Assembly (NCBI GenBank): GCA_030549495.1
Contig: JAUIRK010000095.1
Coordinates: 80,214 to 144,213, forward strand
Length of the DNA: 64,000 nucleotides
Direction: 5' to 3'
Origin: Nectonema munidae
Taxonomy: Eukaryota > Nematomorpha > Nectonematoida > Nectonematidae
Under the pieces are notes generated by a model, which was not told where the DNA came from, did not search any database, and saw only the letters and a program-made list of their open reading frames with translations. The position numbers and the translations under genes are program-made. Every line of letters begins with the position of its first letter. Positions within the stretch are counted from its first letter, which is position 1. Positions 45,320 through 56,276 of the stretch are shown piece after piece.

Positions 45320-46347
45320 CAAAATGTCTGAAGGAAATAAAAAAAACTCTGTCCCTTGTAGATAAAATAAGGTGATTGAAATGTACGAAAAAATTGAAAG
45401 TTCGCGTAAAGTGGCTGGCGCATTCAGCGTCAGCAAAGATCAAGTTCAAAATATTATGAAGCGAAAAGCCGAAATTTTGCATGATTTTCAAAACAATGCT
45501 CCAAACGATCGTAAACGTAAAATGCGAAAAACAGGAAATGAAAAAGTTAATGAACTAAGTTGCAAGTGGTTTCAAGACTCTTCAACTAGGCGAGTACAGG
45601 TCAGTTTGTAAAACGTCATAATATTGTGTTTGGATCTGTGTCTGGGGAAAGTGGTGATGTAGACAAGTGTTGTTTGTAATTGGAAAAAAAATCTTTCTAC
45701 CATTTGTGCTGGGTATGAGCCAAAAAACATTTTTAACATGGATGAAACCGGCTTGTTCTACAGAAACAATCAGCGAAACAAATCATTTCATGTTAAAGGG
45801 CATAATATCAGTTATTCAGCCCATGGATCAAGGCATCATACAGGCCATGAAGCTAAAATACAGAGACAGACAGCTACAGTTTGTTTGTGATAACATTGCG
45901 AAAGATGAGTTCATCACTGGTCTGGAAATTCTCCGAAAAATTTCTCTTTTGGATGCCATTAACTGGGTCCATAAAGCTTGGAATGAAGTGACATCTTCCA
46001 TTATTCATAAGTGTTTTGCTTGAGCTGGATTTACTGCAGAGGTTTTCACGAATGTAAACACATCAAATATGGAAAGCACGGAGATTGACGTTGATGTTTT
46101 CGAAGAAACCAATGATGTTTCTTCATCAGTTTTATGTCTTTCCAAAGAATTATTTGGATTACAATTCAACAATCTTCACCACCTTCCTACCTCAAATTAT
46201 GCTATTGACTGGGATCGCTCCGCTTCAGATATTCTTCATGATAACGAAAAGGACTCAGATGGTGATGATGATGACGATGGTAAAGAGCCAGTTGAAGAAT
46301 CGTTCAAGCTCTTTAACTCAAGTCCAAGACTGCATATAAATATGTAA
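45320..46347 (+). mobile_element. Tigger/pogo transposase relic
   Basis: KVIEMYEKIESSRKVAGAFS and KDQVQNIMKRKAEIL (45372 onward) are the CENP-B-type helix-turn-helix. GNEKVNELSCKWFQDS is the second DNA-binding helix set. Near 45690-45760 another frame reads CAGYEPKNIFNMDETGLFYR, where MDETGLF carries the first catalytic Asp of pogo/Tigger DDE transposases. The frame then jumps to SVIQPMDQGIIQAMKLKYR, which contains the last catalytic Asp. The region with the middle Asp is deleted. A C-terminal acidic tail (DSDGDDDDDGKE) at about 46253-46285 follows. At least three frame changes; dead. Confidence 0.75.
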
Positions 46348-46966
46348 GCAATTTGCTTTGCAAACAGGAAACATTCAAAATATTGTTTCGACATGCAAGA
46401 TATTACCATTAACATAAGAATGAAAAAATATACAAAGCAAACAACCATCACGAACTTTTTTAAAAGAAAGTAATTTTTTATACATAATAAATTAAAGTTT
46501 CTTTTTTTTTCAAAGTGTTTTGCAACTGTGTTGAAATAATTGTCAATAAAAGACTAAAAAATGAGAATTTCGAGGCGTAGTGTTACAAAGTTGCATAACA
46601 TAGTTTTCAGAGGCAAACCCACAACTGTTTTCCAAAATCGGAGCCTTAACTGAATAAATATAAAAATCATAAGTATAACCATCGCTGCCGTTTTTGAAAA
46701 AAAACTTTGAAACCCCACTTTTTTGGTTTATTGGCGACATATTGTTTCAATCAACTTTTACCTTTGAAAAGAATTACCTGTTCATCTATACTGTTTTTGT
46801 TCTGGAATAGCTGAACAAGAAAATAATCCATTGCTTGCATCAAAAGCATAATCTTTAAGTTCTTTCAAAAGCATGAAGTTGTGTATGTTTTTTTTATGGC
46901 TCAATGTTCTTTTTTTTGAACAAATTTCGATTAAAAAATATGTTGAAATTGGTTCTAGGTTAACTT

Positions 46967-47040
46967 CTCGATAGACATTTGCCTAAGGGACAATTTCTCG
47001 ATAAAGATTTGCCCGACGGATAAGTGCTCGATAAATGTCA
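46967..47040. repeat. 30-bp tandem repeat, about 2.5 units
   Basis: CTCGATA begins at 46967, 46997 and 47027, an exact 30-bp period, with ATTTGCC in the first two units. Confidence 0.75.
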
Positions 47041-47094
47041 TTTTAATTAGAAAAAATTTTTTTTAAGTTTTGAAAACCAATAATTAAATTAAGA

Positions 47095-47180
47095 TACAGT
47101 CAAACCTGTTTAAGACAGTCACCCTTGGGACCAGTCAAAAGTGGCTGTTTTACGCAGGTGGTGGTTTTATCAAGGTTCAC
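47095..47180 (+). mobile_element. second Tigger-like left end
   Basis: ACAGTCAAACCTGTTTAAGA followed by GTGGCTGTTTTACGCAGG and GTGGTGGTTTTATCAAGG matches the terminal structure of pogo/Tigger elements. No right end was seen downstream before the multicopy gene at 47749. It may be a solitary end. Confidence 0.5.
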
Positions 47181-47362
47181 CTTCACTATCTGAAAAATTT
47201 ATCATAGAAAATTGAATTAACACAATTTCGAAAAAATTTATCAATAAAAACATTTACTAGAATTCAACTGTGGAACTATGAGAAAAGACAGACTCAACGG
47301 TCTCAAATTATCTTCAGATAAAGAAATGAAGAAAGACGGAAGAGGTTCGTACCAATTTTTTG

Positions 47363-47396
<34 letters not shown>

Positions 47397-47397
47397 G
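47363..47397. repeat. (AAT)n microsatellite
   Basis: About eleven copies of a three-base AAT/TAA unit in a row. Confidence 0.9.
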
Positions 47398-47748
47398 TAT
47401 GATGATGTAGAAGTTATACATTGGTTTTACAACAAAAGTGTCATACTTTCTTCAAATTAGTTTAGTGTTTTCCCAATTGATAACACTGGTCTGGGTTTCA
47501 AAACTTTTTTAAAAAGGTCAAGGGTTTTTCAACTGATTTAGGACCCTTTTTGCATACTGAATTCAACACCGTTTATTTTTCTGAGTCAGGTCTGGTTTTT
47601 AAGATATAGTCTATTTCTTTTCCAGCATATTTTTCTAAAATATTGCAATCCAAGTGTTTGGCTCTGCTTTTGTAAAACCGGTCGTGGGTAACCTAATTTT
47701 AATTTTAATTCCTTTAATCATTTTTATTTCTCTTTTCAGGTCTAGAAA

Positions 47749-49251
47749 AATGGATCGGAAGTGTAAAACGCATCCTAATAGGTTCTATTACATCTGCGGA
47801 CATGTGGTTCTTCCAGACCGTCAAGCAAAAATCACAGATTTTGTGAAGAAGGTATAACACGATCACTTTGGAGTCAAACTAGGGGACCAGGATAAGCTAT
47901 TCGCTCTTTTAATCTGTTTAGTCTATTTAAGCTGGAAAACATGTGTAGAGAACTTACGGAATTAGAAGAACAAGAAAGGGAAGAGTATGCCATTTGGTGT
48001 CCCAATGGTGTTGAGGAAAGGGAAAGATCAGGTTACCGACTGCTACTTTTGCATGACAAATCTAAAAGGCATCAATAGCAAGAACAAGCACCATGTCCAA
48101 CACACTGATGTTCCTTCTGCCATAAAGCCAGTCCCCCATGGCCCCGATCTTCCTGTTCCTGAGCCAAATGTCACCATGGAATCTAGTTCTGATTCAGAAT
48201 CTAGTGATATGATTGATACAGCTAAGAAGAGGACGGCCAACCGGTGCCTTTGACCCAAGCCGAACTCAATGACCTGACACGAGACATGAACCATTCGATG
48301 GAGTCTGCCCAGCTACTGGGTTCTCGTCTTCGAAAGAAATGTCTACTGGCGCCAGGAACGGCACTCAGTTGAAATGAAAGAATCCCACAAAAGCATGGAA
48401 CGTCTGTTGTCTGCTCTGAACTACTAGAAACATAAATGATTGATCTGTGGAGATCTTAAAGTTGATGGACTCATCCTAGGACTTCAAGGTGGTTACACAA
48501 AGTATGCATGCTTTCTGTGCTTATGGGATAGCCGTGTTGATCACCAGCATTATGTGAGACAAGAGTGGCTATCAAGACAAAGATTAAAATCTGGGTCACA
48601 CAACGTTTTGTCCCACCCTCTGGTTGAAGCGAGCAAGATATTGCTTCCACCCCTCCACATCAAACTCGGTCTCATTAAACACTTTGTAAAAGCATTGGAC
48701 AGGGAAGGTGGAGCATTTGCTTTCCTCCATCAGAAGTTTCAACTAAAAAGCATGGAGAAAATTAAAGCAGGTATATTTGATGGTCCTCAAATAAGGGTAC
48801 TCATCAAGGACACTAGTTTTGATGATGCACTGAATCCTGCTGAACTCTCTGCCTGGTTGTCCCTTAAGTCAGTCATTGCAAACTTCCTTGGCAACCACAG
48901 AAGTTCCTAGTATTAGAAGGTGGTTGATGAGTTAATAGAGAATTTCCGCCATGGTGCGCGCATGACAGTGAAAATGCACTTCCTCCGGTCTCAATTGGAC
49001 TATTTTCAAAAACTTCAGTGAAGAATAGGGTGAGCGCTTTCACTAAGATATCAGTGTTATGGAGGAACGCTATCAAGGCCGATACGGATGTCAACTTTCT
49101 GGCCGACTACTGCTGGTGCCTAAAGAGGGATGCGCAGTTTGCTCAGCACAAACGGAAGTCCCTGAAGAGACCATTCATCCATGAAATAGATTTCTTAGTC
49201 CATTATACTCTTCTTACTATCTATTCAAAATATTTTGTAAGCCTTCTGTGA
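47749..49251 (+). pseudogene. broken member of a multicopy invertebrate gene family
   Basis: Starts just after a strong pyrimidine tract and TTTTCAG (about 47740), so the first part may be an exon. It reads MDRKCKTHPNRFYYICGHVV, a Cys/His-rich N terminus, then GDQDKLFAL. Further on come DQVTDCYFCMTNLKGINSKN, GDLKVDGLILGLQGGYTKYA with FLCLWDSR, SHNVLSHPLVEASKILLPPL, HIKLGLIKHFVKALDREGG and, near the end, NFLADYCWCLKRD. I recognise these as a gene family annotated only as uncharacterised and present in many copies in some invertebrate genomes. The copy number suggests it travels with a mobile element, but I cannot name one. This copy looks broken, with several breaks. Function unknown; Cys pairs suggest zinc binding. 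Confidence 0.55.
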
Positions 49252-49455
49252 ATAAATCAGTCTAATATTTTCAATATTGCGTTTTATTCACCTACAAATA
49301 GATCGGAATTTAGGATATTTTTAATGTGCTAATATTTCATTAACCTGATCTCATTGAGTAAAATGAGCATGATTTTTGCATTCAGTGCAAAAAACGGGCC
49401 TAAAATCAGGTAGTATATGTTAGACCTTGAAAAAATCGCAGACCAGTGATGTAAG

Positions 49456-49690
49456 ATGGAAGAAAAAATTTACAAAAATATAGAAAGACAAAGCATTGTT
49501 CGTGTCTATAATGAATACATGGGTCGAACTGATATTTTTGATATGTTTATGGCTTTGTATCGAATTGATCATAAATCATAAAAGTGGTATCGACGAATTT
49601 TTTACTGGGTTTTGAGTAGTGCAGTGACACAAGCCTAGATACATTATAAAAGATATTGTAAAACTTTAAAAATTAAAAAAAGAAAATCAT
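49456..49690 (+). mobile_element. piggyBac transposase relic 4, C-terminal core fragment
   Basis: From about 49456 the frame reads KIYKNIERQSIVRVYNEYMG, RTDIFDMFMALYRID, one stop, then KWYRRIFYWVLSSAVTQA. This corresponds to the YNxxMGGVD block with the last catalytic Asp and the following KWW..IFFW segment of piggyBac transposases. Only this piece was found. Confidence 0.65.
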
Positions 49691-49877
49691 GGACTTGATG
49701 AACTTTTCCACGTCGATTAGTAGTTCTTTACTATAAAGTTATATCATATTTCAATCTAAAAATAAACGAGGCAGGCTCAAATTGAATGAAAGAGACTGAA
49801 GAAATATCATTTACTCTGTAAAATGTGCTCTATGCTAACGCAAACATCGTGTATTAAATGTAGAATTCAATTTGTAA

Positions 49878-49920
49878 CATTTCATGGCCAGGGTATCATA
49901 TATGATACATAAACAAAAAA
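49878..49920 (+). mobile_element. solitary piggyBac-type MITE end
   Basis: GTAA then CATTTCATGGCCAGG resembles the family Y terminus (CCCATTTACGGCCAA) and is followed at 49893-49908 by the perfect 16-bp palindrome GTATCATATATGATAC. No right end was found. Confidence 0.45.
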
Positions 49921-50239
49921 CTGCGTATAAATTATTTTTCTAAAAAATGTTTGAAATATTTATAGGATAAAAAATTAAGAAAGTTGTTATAGTGCAAAAC
50001 GAATATAACAGAAGTATCAACTAAAAAATTGAAAGTTAGAAAAGTTATAAACTTGTGATTTATAGAAAATAATAAAATTATCATAAAATTAAAAGTGAAC
50101 AAACACAAATTTGAAGTAAAAAGATGACAAATAAAGTTAAAAAAACAGCGAACTTCGAGTGAAAAACAGCGAACTTAGTAAAAGTGGTATATTCGACTGG
50201 TCATTCATAACTAAATTTAATTAAAACAATGTGATATGA

Positions 50240-50670
50240 AATGCGCAAAGAAAGCTTTCACTAATAACTACTTAACTCTTGTTTGAACACTACATATTTT
50301 TCCCGGCAATGTAGCAGCTCCATCATAAGCTTAGCCAATTATATTATCCAAATACTCCAAAATACTTTTTACAATGACTTCTGAATCACAAGAGACATTC
50401 GAAAATCGTAGTTATTTAAATATCTCAAGATGTCACTTAATTGTTTTGTGCTTGAAACATCCCGAGTTCTACCAAAAATAATTTTGCTTCAACTATTTCA
50501 TTAATTATTATTTGATCAGAGACTGTTATTACAATTTCATTTGGTATTTTTGCATTCATATATTTAACAGTACCACTGTTGATTGAAATGTAGCTGTAAA
50601 AATTCCACACTCATTAGTCATTATCATTTAAGCAATACCACTTTTATCACAAAACATAACACAGATTACA
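50240..50670 (-). mobile_element. hAT transposase fragment, DUF4371-like
   Basis: Minus-strand 50332-50273 reads AYDGAATLPGKICSVQTRVK, matching the QGYDGAANMSGKxxGVQ motif around the second catalytic Asp of this hAT branch. Upstream, TNECGIFTATFQS-like residues and IVEAKLFLVELG occur with stops between. Both ends are missing. Confidence 0.55.
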
Positions 50671-50744
50671 AAATTTCAATCACTTTTTTTTAATAACTTT
50701 TAGCTTCAATTTTTGGACAAATAATAATGAAGGGCAAATATTTT

Positions 50745-51115
50745 TTTTTATTTACAAACTTTCTCTCTAACTCACCAAAAAAACAAAAAACCACCCCCCG
50801 CTCTCTTTTGGTCTCTATGTTAAACAAAACACACAAAACCACCACACATAAACACACTTATACCCCTTCCACACCCCCACAACAACACAATTTTAAAATA
50901 TAAAACAAGCCGCCAACATACTTCACCTTCTTCACAACTTCTACACTGCCCCTAAACCTCACAGACACATGAAAAGCACACTCTAACAAAAAAACATGTT
51001 TACACATAAACCACTGCACTCACTAACCAAACTATCCACACACAAGACCAATTACCTCAATTCACTTTCAATCATACCAATCTATACATACACACACATC
51101 TCCTCTGGTTCCAAC
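50745..51115. other. G-poor, strand-asymmetric block
   Basis: For some 370 bases the plus strand is almost free of G and rich in A, C and T (ACACACATAAACACACTTA-type composition). The flanks are ordinary AT-rich DNA with balanced G and C. There is no simple tandem period. Confidence 0.7.
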
Positions 51116-51278
51116 CAAAGCCAACAACAGCAACAGTGGAGGCCAACCAAGTCCTTATGATATCAATACCAGAACTAGAAGCACAGAAGAACCTAACACC
51201 GAGCGCAGACAGAAATCTCTGCTTGGTCATTTTGATGCCTTCTTTGCCAGTGGCCTAATTTTTGTATTTACAAAATAA
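51027..51278 (+). other. orphan exon-like ORF
   Basis: From 51027 to the TAA at 51276-51278 one frame is open for 83 codons. The second half reads like real protein: NNSNSGGQPSPYDINTRTRS, then TEEPNTERRQKSLLGHFDAF and FASGL. The Asn/Ser/Gln-rich linker followed by a charged segment suggests a flexible tail of a host protein, but I recognise no family. No ATG starts it and no clear 3' splice site was seen. The first half lies in the G-poor block and may not be coding. AATAAA occurs near 51329. Confidence 0.3.
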
Positions 51279-51715
51279 TTGATTCTAAGCTTTAAAATGA
51301 AGGGGTTTAATAATAACTTTAGAACAAATAAAATTTTAAGCTGCAAAAAGAAACGTCAATTACAAGAGTTATTTATTAAGACAAAACCTAACATACTTAT
51401 AAAACTCGAGCTATTCTTTCTATCAAATACTTTGCAGTGAAAAATTTGTGTAAATTAATTCTGATAGTTCAAAGGCAAAAAATTAACTTGTGAGAACCAT
51501 TTCTGTTGCCTTGAAATTAATTTTAATATCAGAGAGAAAGGAAAATTTTTATAAAAAATAAAAAAAAATTTTTAATATTTAAATTTTGGAATCGTCCTTT
51601 TTTTGAAATTGCAGTTTAGTTTGAGTGAACTAGTTTTGATATCTGACTTATATTAAACTATTAACCATTATTCTTATATATCGCTTGGATAAGCTTGATT
51701 GTCCCCAGCTTTCCT

Positions 51716-52200
51716 CGAGACATTGGATTCTAGATCCTCGTGATTCTATGTCCTCTTAAAGATCGTTGGTACACCGTGATTCTAGGCCTGCTTAAGATCA
51801 TTGATACTGTTATATTCTAACCAAAGAAAGAGTAAAGTAAGGTACAATTTATTGAAAACCAAATAAGAAGTTTGTCTATTCTAGCAAACACACTAGTATT
51901 TATACATTGGAAATATACTATGCAAATTTCCAGTAAATACTCTAATCAAATGAGTGGATCTTTGTAAAAAATTATTTCCATTGACTTGATAGGACTTCAT
52001 GCAAATTCTTCTTTAATTTGCATTCTCTTTGGAAGAGGAAATCAATTTTTTCACTGTTGCTGAGGAAAAATTCTGCAAACCCTTTGCAAACGCCTTATTT
52101 GCATAAGCTGTTTTACAACAGGTAACTTTAATCTAGGTCCTGTTAAAGATCATTGGTACCTGTCTGATTCGAAGTCCTGTTAGTATCATTACATAACAGA
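51716..52200. repeat. degenerate short direct repeats around a spacer
   Basis: Variants of GATTCTAGGTCCTGTTAAAG and AGATCATTGGTACC occur at about 51727-51800 and again at 52130-52195, on either side of a 330-bp spacer. The repeats are diverged. No open frame was recognised in the spacer. Confidence 0.4.
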
Positions 52201-54050
52201 GAAGAGTTTCCTAAAACTTTTTATACTGAAAAAATATTTTTTCAAATATATTATTAATATTTTAAAGAATCTCGCATTATACATATGATATGTGTCTGTG
52301 AGTTTAGGTAGGTCTGGCAAGACAAATATATATAAAAAAATTTTAACCAAAATATTTATGGTAAAATAAAGTAATATTGTTATTCAGAATGATAAGAGAA
52401 ATCTAAATGGGTATAATACTTGTATATTTGTTGAATATATGTGAAATCATAATTTTGAGACCGTTTGAAAGGCCTGAAAAATCGAAAATTTTAAAAAAAT
52501 TAAAAACCCATTCTTATAGGGTTTGGCACGCTGATTTTAAATATGTAATGACTTATATATTTTTTTTGCGGTCAAAGTTAGAAATTTTGTTATTTTATCA
52601 AACTCAGAGGCAAAAAAAGTATTTTAAAAAATTCAAACTTAAAATATTTATACATTTCCGTAATCAGTATAATATTACCTTCAAAATGAGATATTAAAAT
52701 CGAAAATTTGATAAATTAAAATTACAATTTTAATAAAAATTAAAAAAAACAATTTTTTCAACGTATTATGTTTATTAAGTATATTCTATGAATATGCAAA
52801 AAAATGTAATTATTTATTTTACAAGCTTGAAAAATAGCAAAATTTCCCATATTGTTCCAAGGCTTATAAAAAAACATGCAAAATTCGGGTAAAAGAATGC
52901 TCTTTAAGATAGATATAGTTTAAAATGTTTTTAAAAAATTTTGGCATAAAGTTCTCTTTCAAAATTAAAATTTGAAAATTTTAACACAAAATTTTTAAAT
53001 TGAATCAAAAATATATATCAAAAATTTTTAAATAAAATATAAGCGATTTTTAATAAGTTTATAGTTTCTAGGTTGTTTGATGCGCCTTACATACATAAGC
53101 CACCTATGCTGGTTTACAGGCAACTACATGCAGGCAAAAATTAGAAATAAATAATTTTATTTTAATTTAAAAAAATTGCGTTAAATGTGTCAACTTTTTT
53201 TGGACAAAAATTTTTTCAATTTTTTTAGAAAATACTTTACTATAAGTGTACTTTAATCCAATGGAAAAAATTTTAAAAATTATTTTAACTTCTAGTGGAA
53301 AAAAAATTTTGGGTGAAATTTTGAGTTCAAATACGAGTCTATAAATTTAATTTGAAGTCATTTCACCTACACCACATGAAAGTACTAACGAAATAAGGTA
53401 GATTAACATTTTATACCCTCAAAAATCTTATTATGGAATAGAAACCATCGTAGTATGCAGATTGGAGATGACAATTAAGTGGTATACCCGAGTTCAACCG
53501 TACAGGTTATGAGAATATTTCTTTACATAATAAAAAAGAGTTTCCTAAAACTTCATACAGAAAAAATATTTCTTAAATATTTGTGTGCGCGCGCGTATGA
53601 AAACCAAAAATTAAAAGTATTTTATAAAAATCTACAAATAAATTTAGGTTATTGTAGGAGAGTGTTTTATAATGAAAAAAAGCATATAAATTTATGAGGT
53701 ATTGAGGAAAATTTAGTAAAACACATCTTTTGATATTTTTCTCTTCTAATTTTTTTCTTCAGTGAACTTATCAATAAGCGCAATCCAAAATCTTTATTTT
53801 TTGAGAAATCAAGTGTAAATTAAAAAATTTACTAACTAAATAACTTTTTTAATCGTATACATTATGAACAGACTTAAATTTTTCAAACTTAAAAGGATTT
53901 GTTTTGTAACTAAAATTTTGGCAAATAATTCAAAAGTTATAGGTAATATAAAAACGAAAGTTAATTTATAAAAAACCGAAAACTAAAATTATTATATAAA
54001 AATTTACAAATAAATTTAGGTCCTGATAGTAGAGTGGTTTTATAATTGTG
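52195..54050. repeat. AT-rich segment with two pairs of direct repeats
   Basis: AGAGTTTCCTAAAACTT with its downstream AAAAAATATT occurs near 52203 and 53537. CTACAAATAAATTTAGGT (or TTACAAATAAATTTAGGT) occurs near 53630 and 54001, in both cases followed by a GTAGGAGAGTG- or GTAGAGTGG-like word and TTTTATAAT. This indicates old local duplication. No coding sequence was recognised. Confidence 0.45.
52780..53045. mobile_element. half copy of the foldback element
   Basis: This follows the right arm of the 20813-21586 element in order: TGTAATTATTTATTTTACA, AGCAAAATTTCCCATATTGT, GGCTTATAAAAAAACATGC, AATGCTCTTTAAGATAGAT and GTTTAAAATGTTTTTAAAA. The left arm is absent. Confidence 0.65.
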
Positions 54051-55013
54051 TTGGAAATTGTTACAGATTAAAGGTTAAAAATTTCTCAAAATGTAACAGC
54101 AAATATAAAAAATATGCACCTCTAAACTGCTAATTACGAAGAAAACTGAAAAATACAAAATTATAAAAAAAAATCAAATTTTATTTGTAATTAAAATGGT
54201 AATGAAGCCAATGGAATATGCATCAATTTGATAAGATGCATGGTCGAATAATTCAAAATTATAAGCAATATCAAAACTAAGTCCTTAACTTAACATCCTT
54301 AACAGTAATTAACTTGCGTTAACATAAAACACTCCTTCGCCTCTCAAAAAAATAAATAAATAGGCTGCTTTATGATACACACATGTCCATTGTCCACAAC
54401 CACATATATATGTCGAACTATAATAATGAACTATTATATGTTATTTAAAAATGGCCCGTGGTGCAACTTCTAAATATTAATTATGATGTGAGATAGATAG
54501 CATTGTGAGCGATTTCTTTATCCTACATTAAAAAATATAACAAATACTCTTCGTTAAAAAACAGTAAAATGCTATTTCTCCACTACTTATAATATAAGCA
54601 ATGTATTCTGAAAGCCCATAAAAATGCTTTAATTTGGTTGAGAAATGCGAAAGTTATAAGCATTTTAATAGTTGACTAAAATTTCAGCTAGGAACACTAC
54701 AAATAAACTAAGCGTACACTAACCCGATAAAACATTACACACGCGTGCTCAAAGATAAGTGAAACGTATGCGAGATAAGAAATCACTGCGTTCACAAACG
54801 CGTAATGCAACATGTGTTAATCTTTCTTCGCATAGTTATACTCTAGAATCAATAATAAGCGCGATAGTAGTGGAATGTGATTTATTCTTCGCACACTGTC
54901 GGCACAAATATAACGATTGCTCTTCGTTAAAAATAAGAAAAGTGGTATCTAAACTCGGCTATAGAGGGGCAAATGAATTTCCCCAGAATAATCTTGATGT
55001 GTATTATGTATAT
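54051..55013. other. AT-rich stretch without recognised gene
   Basis: A 122-codon open frame (54759-55127) runs partly into the satellite and has no recognisable motif. Confidence 0.35.
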
Positions 55014-55500
55014 AGGAAAACGTTCATTGTAAGGTATAGAAATTTAGTTAACATGGATGTATATATCAAGTATAGAGAAAAATCTATTAAAATGTATAGA
55101 AAATTTTCTTTACATGGATGTACATAGGAAGTCTAGGAAAAGTTATGTAAGATAGAGTATTAATCCACGTATTCAATGTACACGTTTACATAGGAAAATT
55201 TTCATTGTAAGGTATAGAAATTTAGTTAACATGGATGTACATAGCAAGTATAGGGAAAAATCATTTAAAATGTATAGAAAATTTCTTTTCATGGATGTAC
55301 ATAGGAGGTATAGAAAAAGTTGTGTAAGATAGAATATTAATTCATGTACACGATTAATACACGTATTCAATGTACACGTGTACATATGAAAACATTCATT
55401 GTAAGGTATAGATATTTATTTAACATGGATGTACAATGTACATTGGAAGTATAGAGAAAAATCGAATGAAATGTATATAATATTCTCTATACACAACAAA
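55014..55500 (+). repeat. satellite array, about 2.7 units of 178-194 bp
   Basis: The landmark TTCATTGTAAGGTATAG occurs at 55023, 55201 and 55395 (periods 178 and 194). Each unit contains two diverged half-units built round CATGGATGTACATAG. The units end in ATGTACACGTGTACAT-like palindromes. The inverted, more decayed block is at 40468-40850. Confidence 0.8.
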
Positions 55501-55508
55501 AACAAAGT

Positions 55509-56276
55509 AGCGAAATGACGTAACATAGCAAAATCATGTTGGCAATGATGAATAAACAAATTAAACACGTTTGATGAGTTGTAATTAGGGATTGCACCCC
55601 GAAGGCTTTTTTCCTTCCCCGGGGAGCAGGGACCCTTAAGTAAATTTTTTCTCACCCCTGGGATTCCCCGGAGAAAAAAATATTTTTTTATCAAAAAGAA
55701 CACTAAAATTTTGAAATGATTTATTCAAAATTGTTCAAATAATAAAATTTTAAAAACAATAATCCTGAGAGAGTCTGTTTTTGTTTACAATTTTAATCAT
55801 GGTTGAATTATAAATAATACATATATCTTTGAAATACACATAAATACCACCACATATGAATTGTTTATAAGTTGAATCATGAATTATAAATAATACATAT
55901 AGCTTTGAAATGCACATAATACATAAATACCACAACATTATCTATCATATAATGTAAAAATATGATTATAACTGTGAATTTAATCTTGTATTTTTTCCTC
56001 GGGGAAAAAAGAAATTTTCCCCTAAGAGCGGGGATGCTTTTTTTCGCTTTTTCCCCGGGGAGGTGGGGTCACTGGGGTGCAATCTCTAGTTGTAATACGG
56101 TTGCAAAGTGTATGATGAATATATTTACCGGGTGAATTGTATGATGATTGAACATATATGCGTTAGATATGGTGAATTTATTTGATATAATATGTTATAA
56201 ATTAGCGAAATGACGAGTGCATGCGGAATCATGTTGGCAATGATGATTAAAAAATTAACACGTTTGATGATTTGAA
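55509..56276. repeat. 184-bp tandem duplication split by a MITE
   Basis: AGCGAAATGACG followed by AATCATGTTGGCAATGATGA and CACGTTTGATGA occurs at 55509-55577 and 56204-56276. Removing the 503-bp MITE and one 8-bp duplication between them leaves a period of about 184 bp. Confidence 0.6.
55586..56088. mobile_element. hAT MITE with perfect target duplication
   Basis: Begins TAGGGATTGCACCCCG and ends GGGGTGCAATCTCTA, inverted repeats. Inner GC-rich segments containing CCCCGGGG are inverted too. The perfect 8-bp duplication GTTGTAAT lies at 55578-55585 and 56089-56096. 503 bp, noncoding; a shorter diverged CCCCGGG-like patch is near 7055. Confidence 0.85.

Noticed and set aside
51716-52200. Possible solo LTR (paired direct words around a 330-bp spacer, with TG and CA-like edges)
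   Set aside because: No matching pair, primer-binding site, polypurine tract or gag-pol sequence was found, and the repeats are short and diverged.
54759-55127. 122-codon ORF as a host gene
   Set aside because: Its second half is satellite sequence and the first half shows no motif.
55014-55500. CRISPR-like array
   Set aside because: Unit spacing (178-194 bp), internal half-units and lack of unique spacers fit a satellite; no cas-like gene is present.
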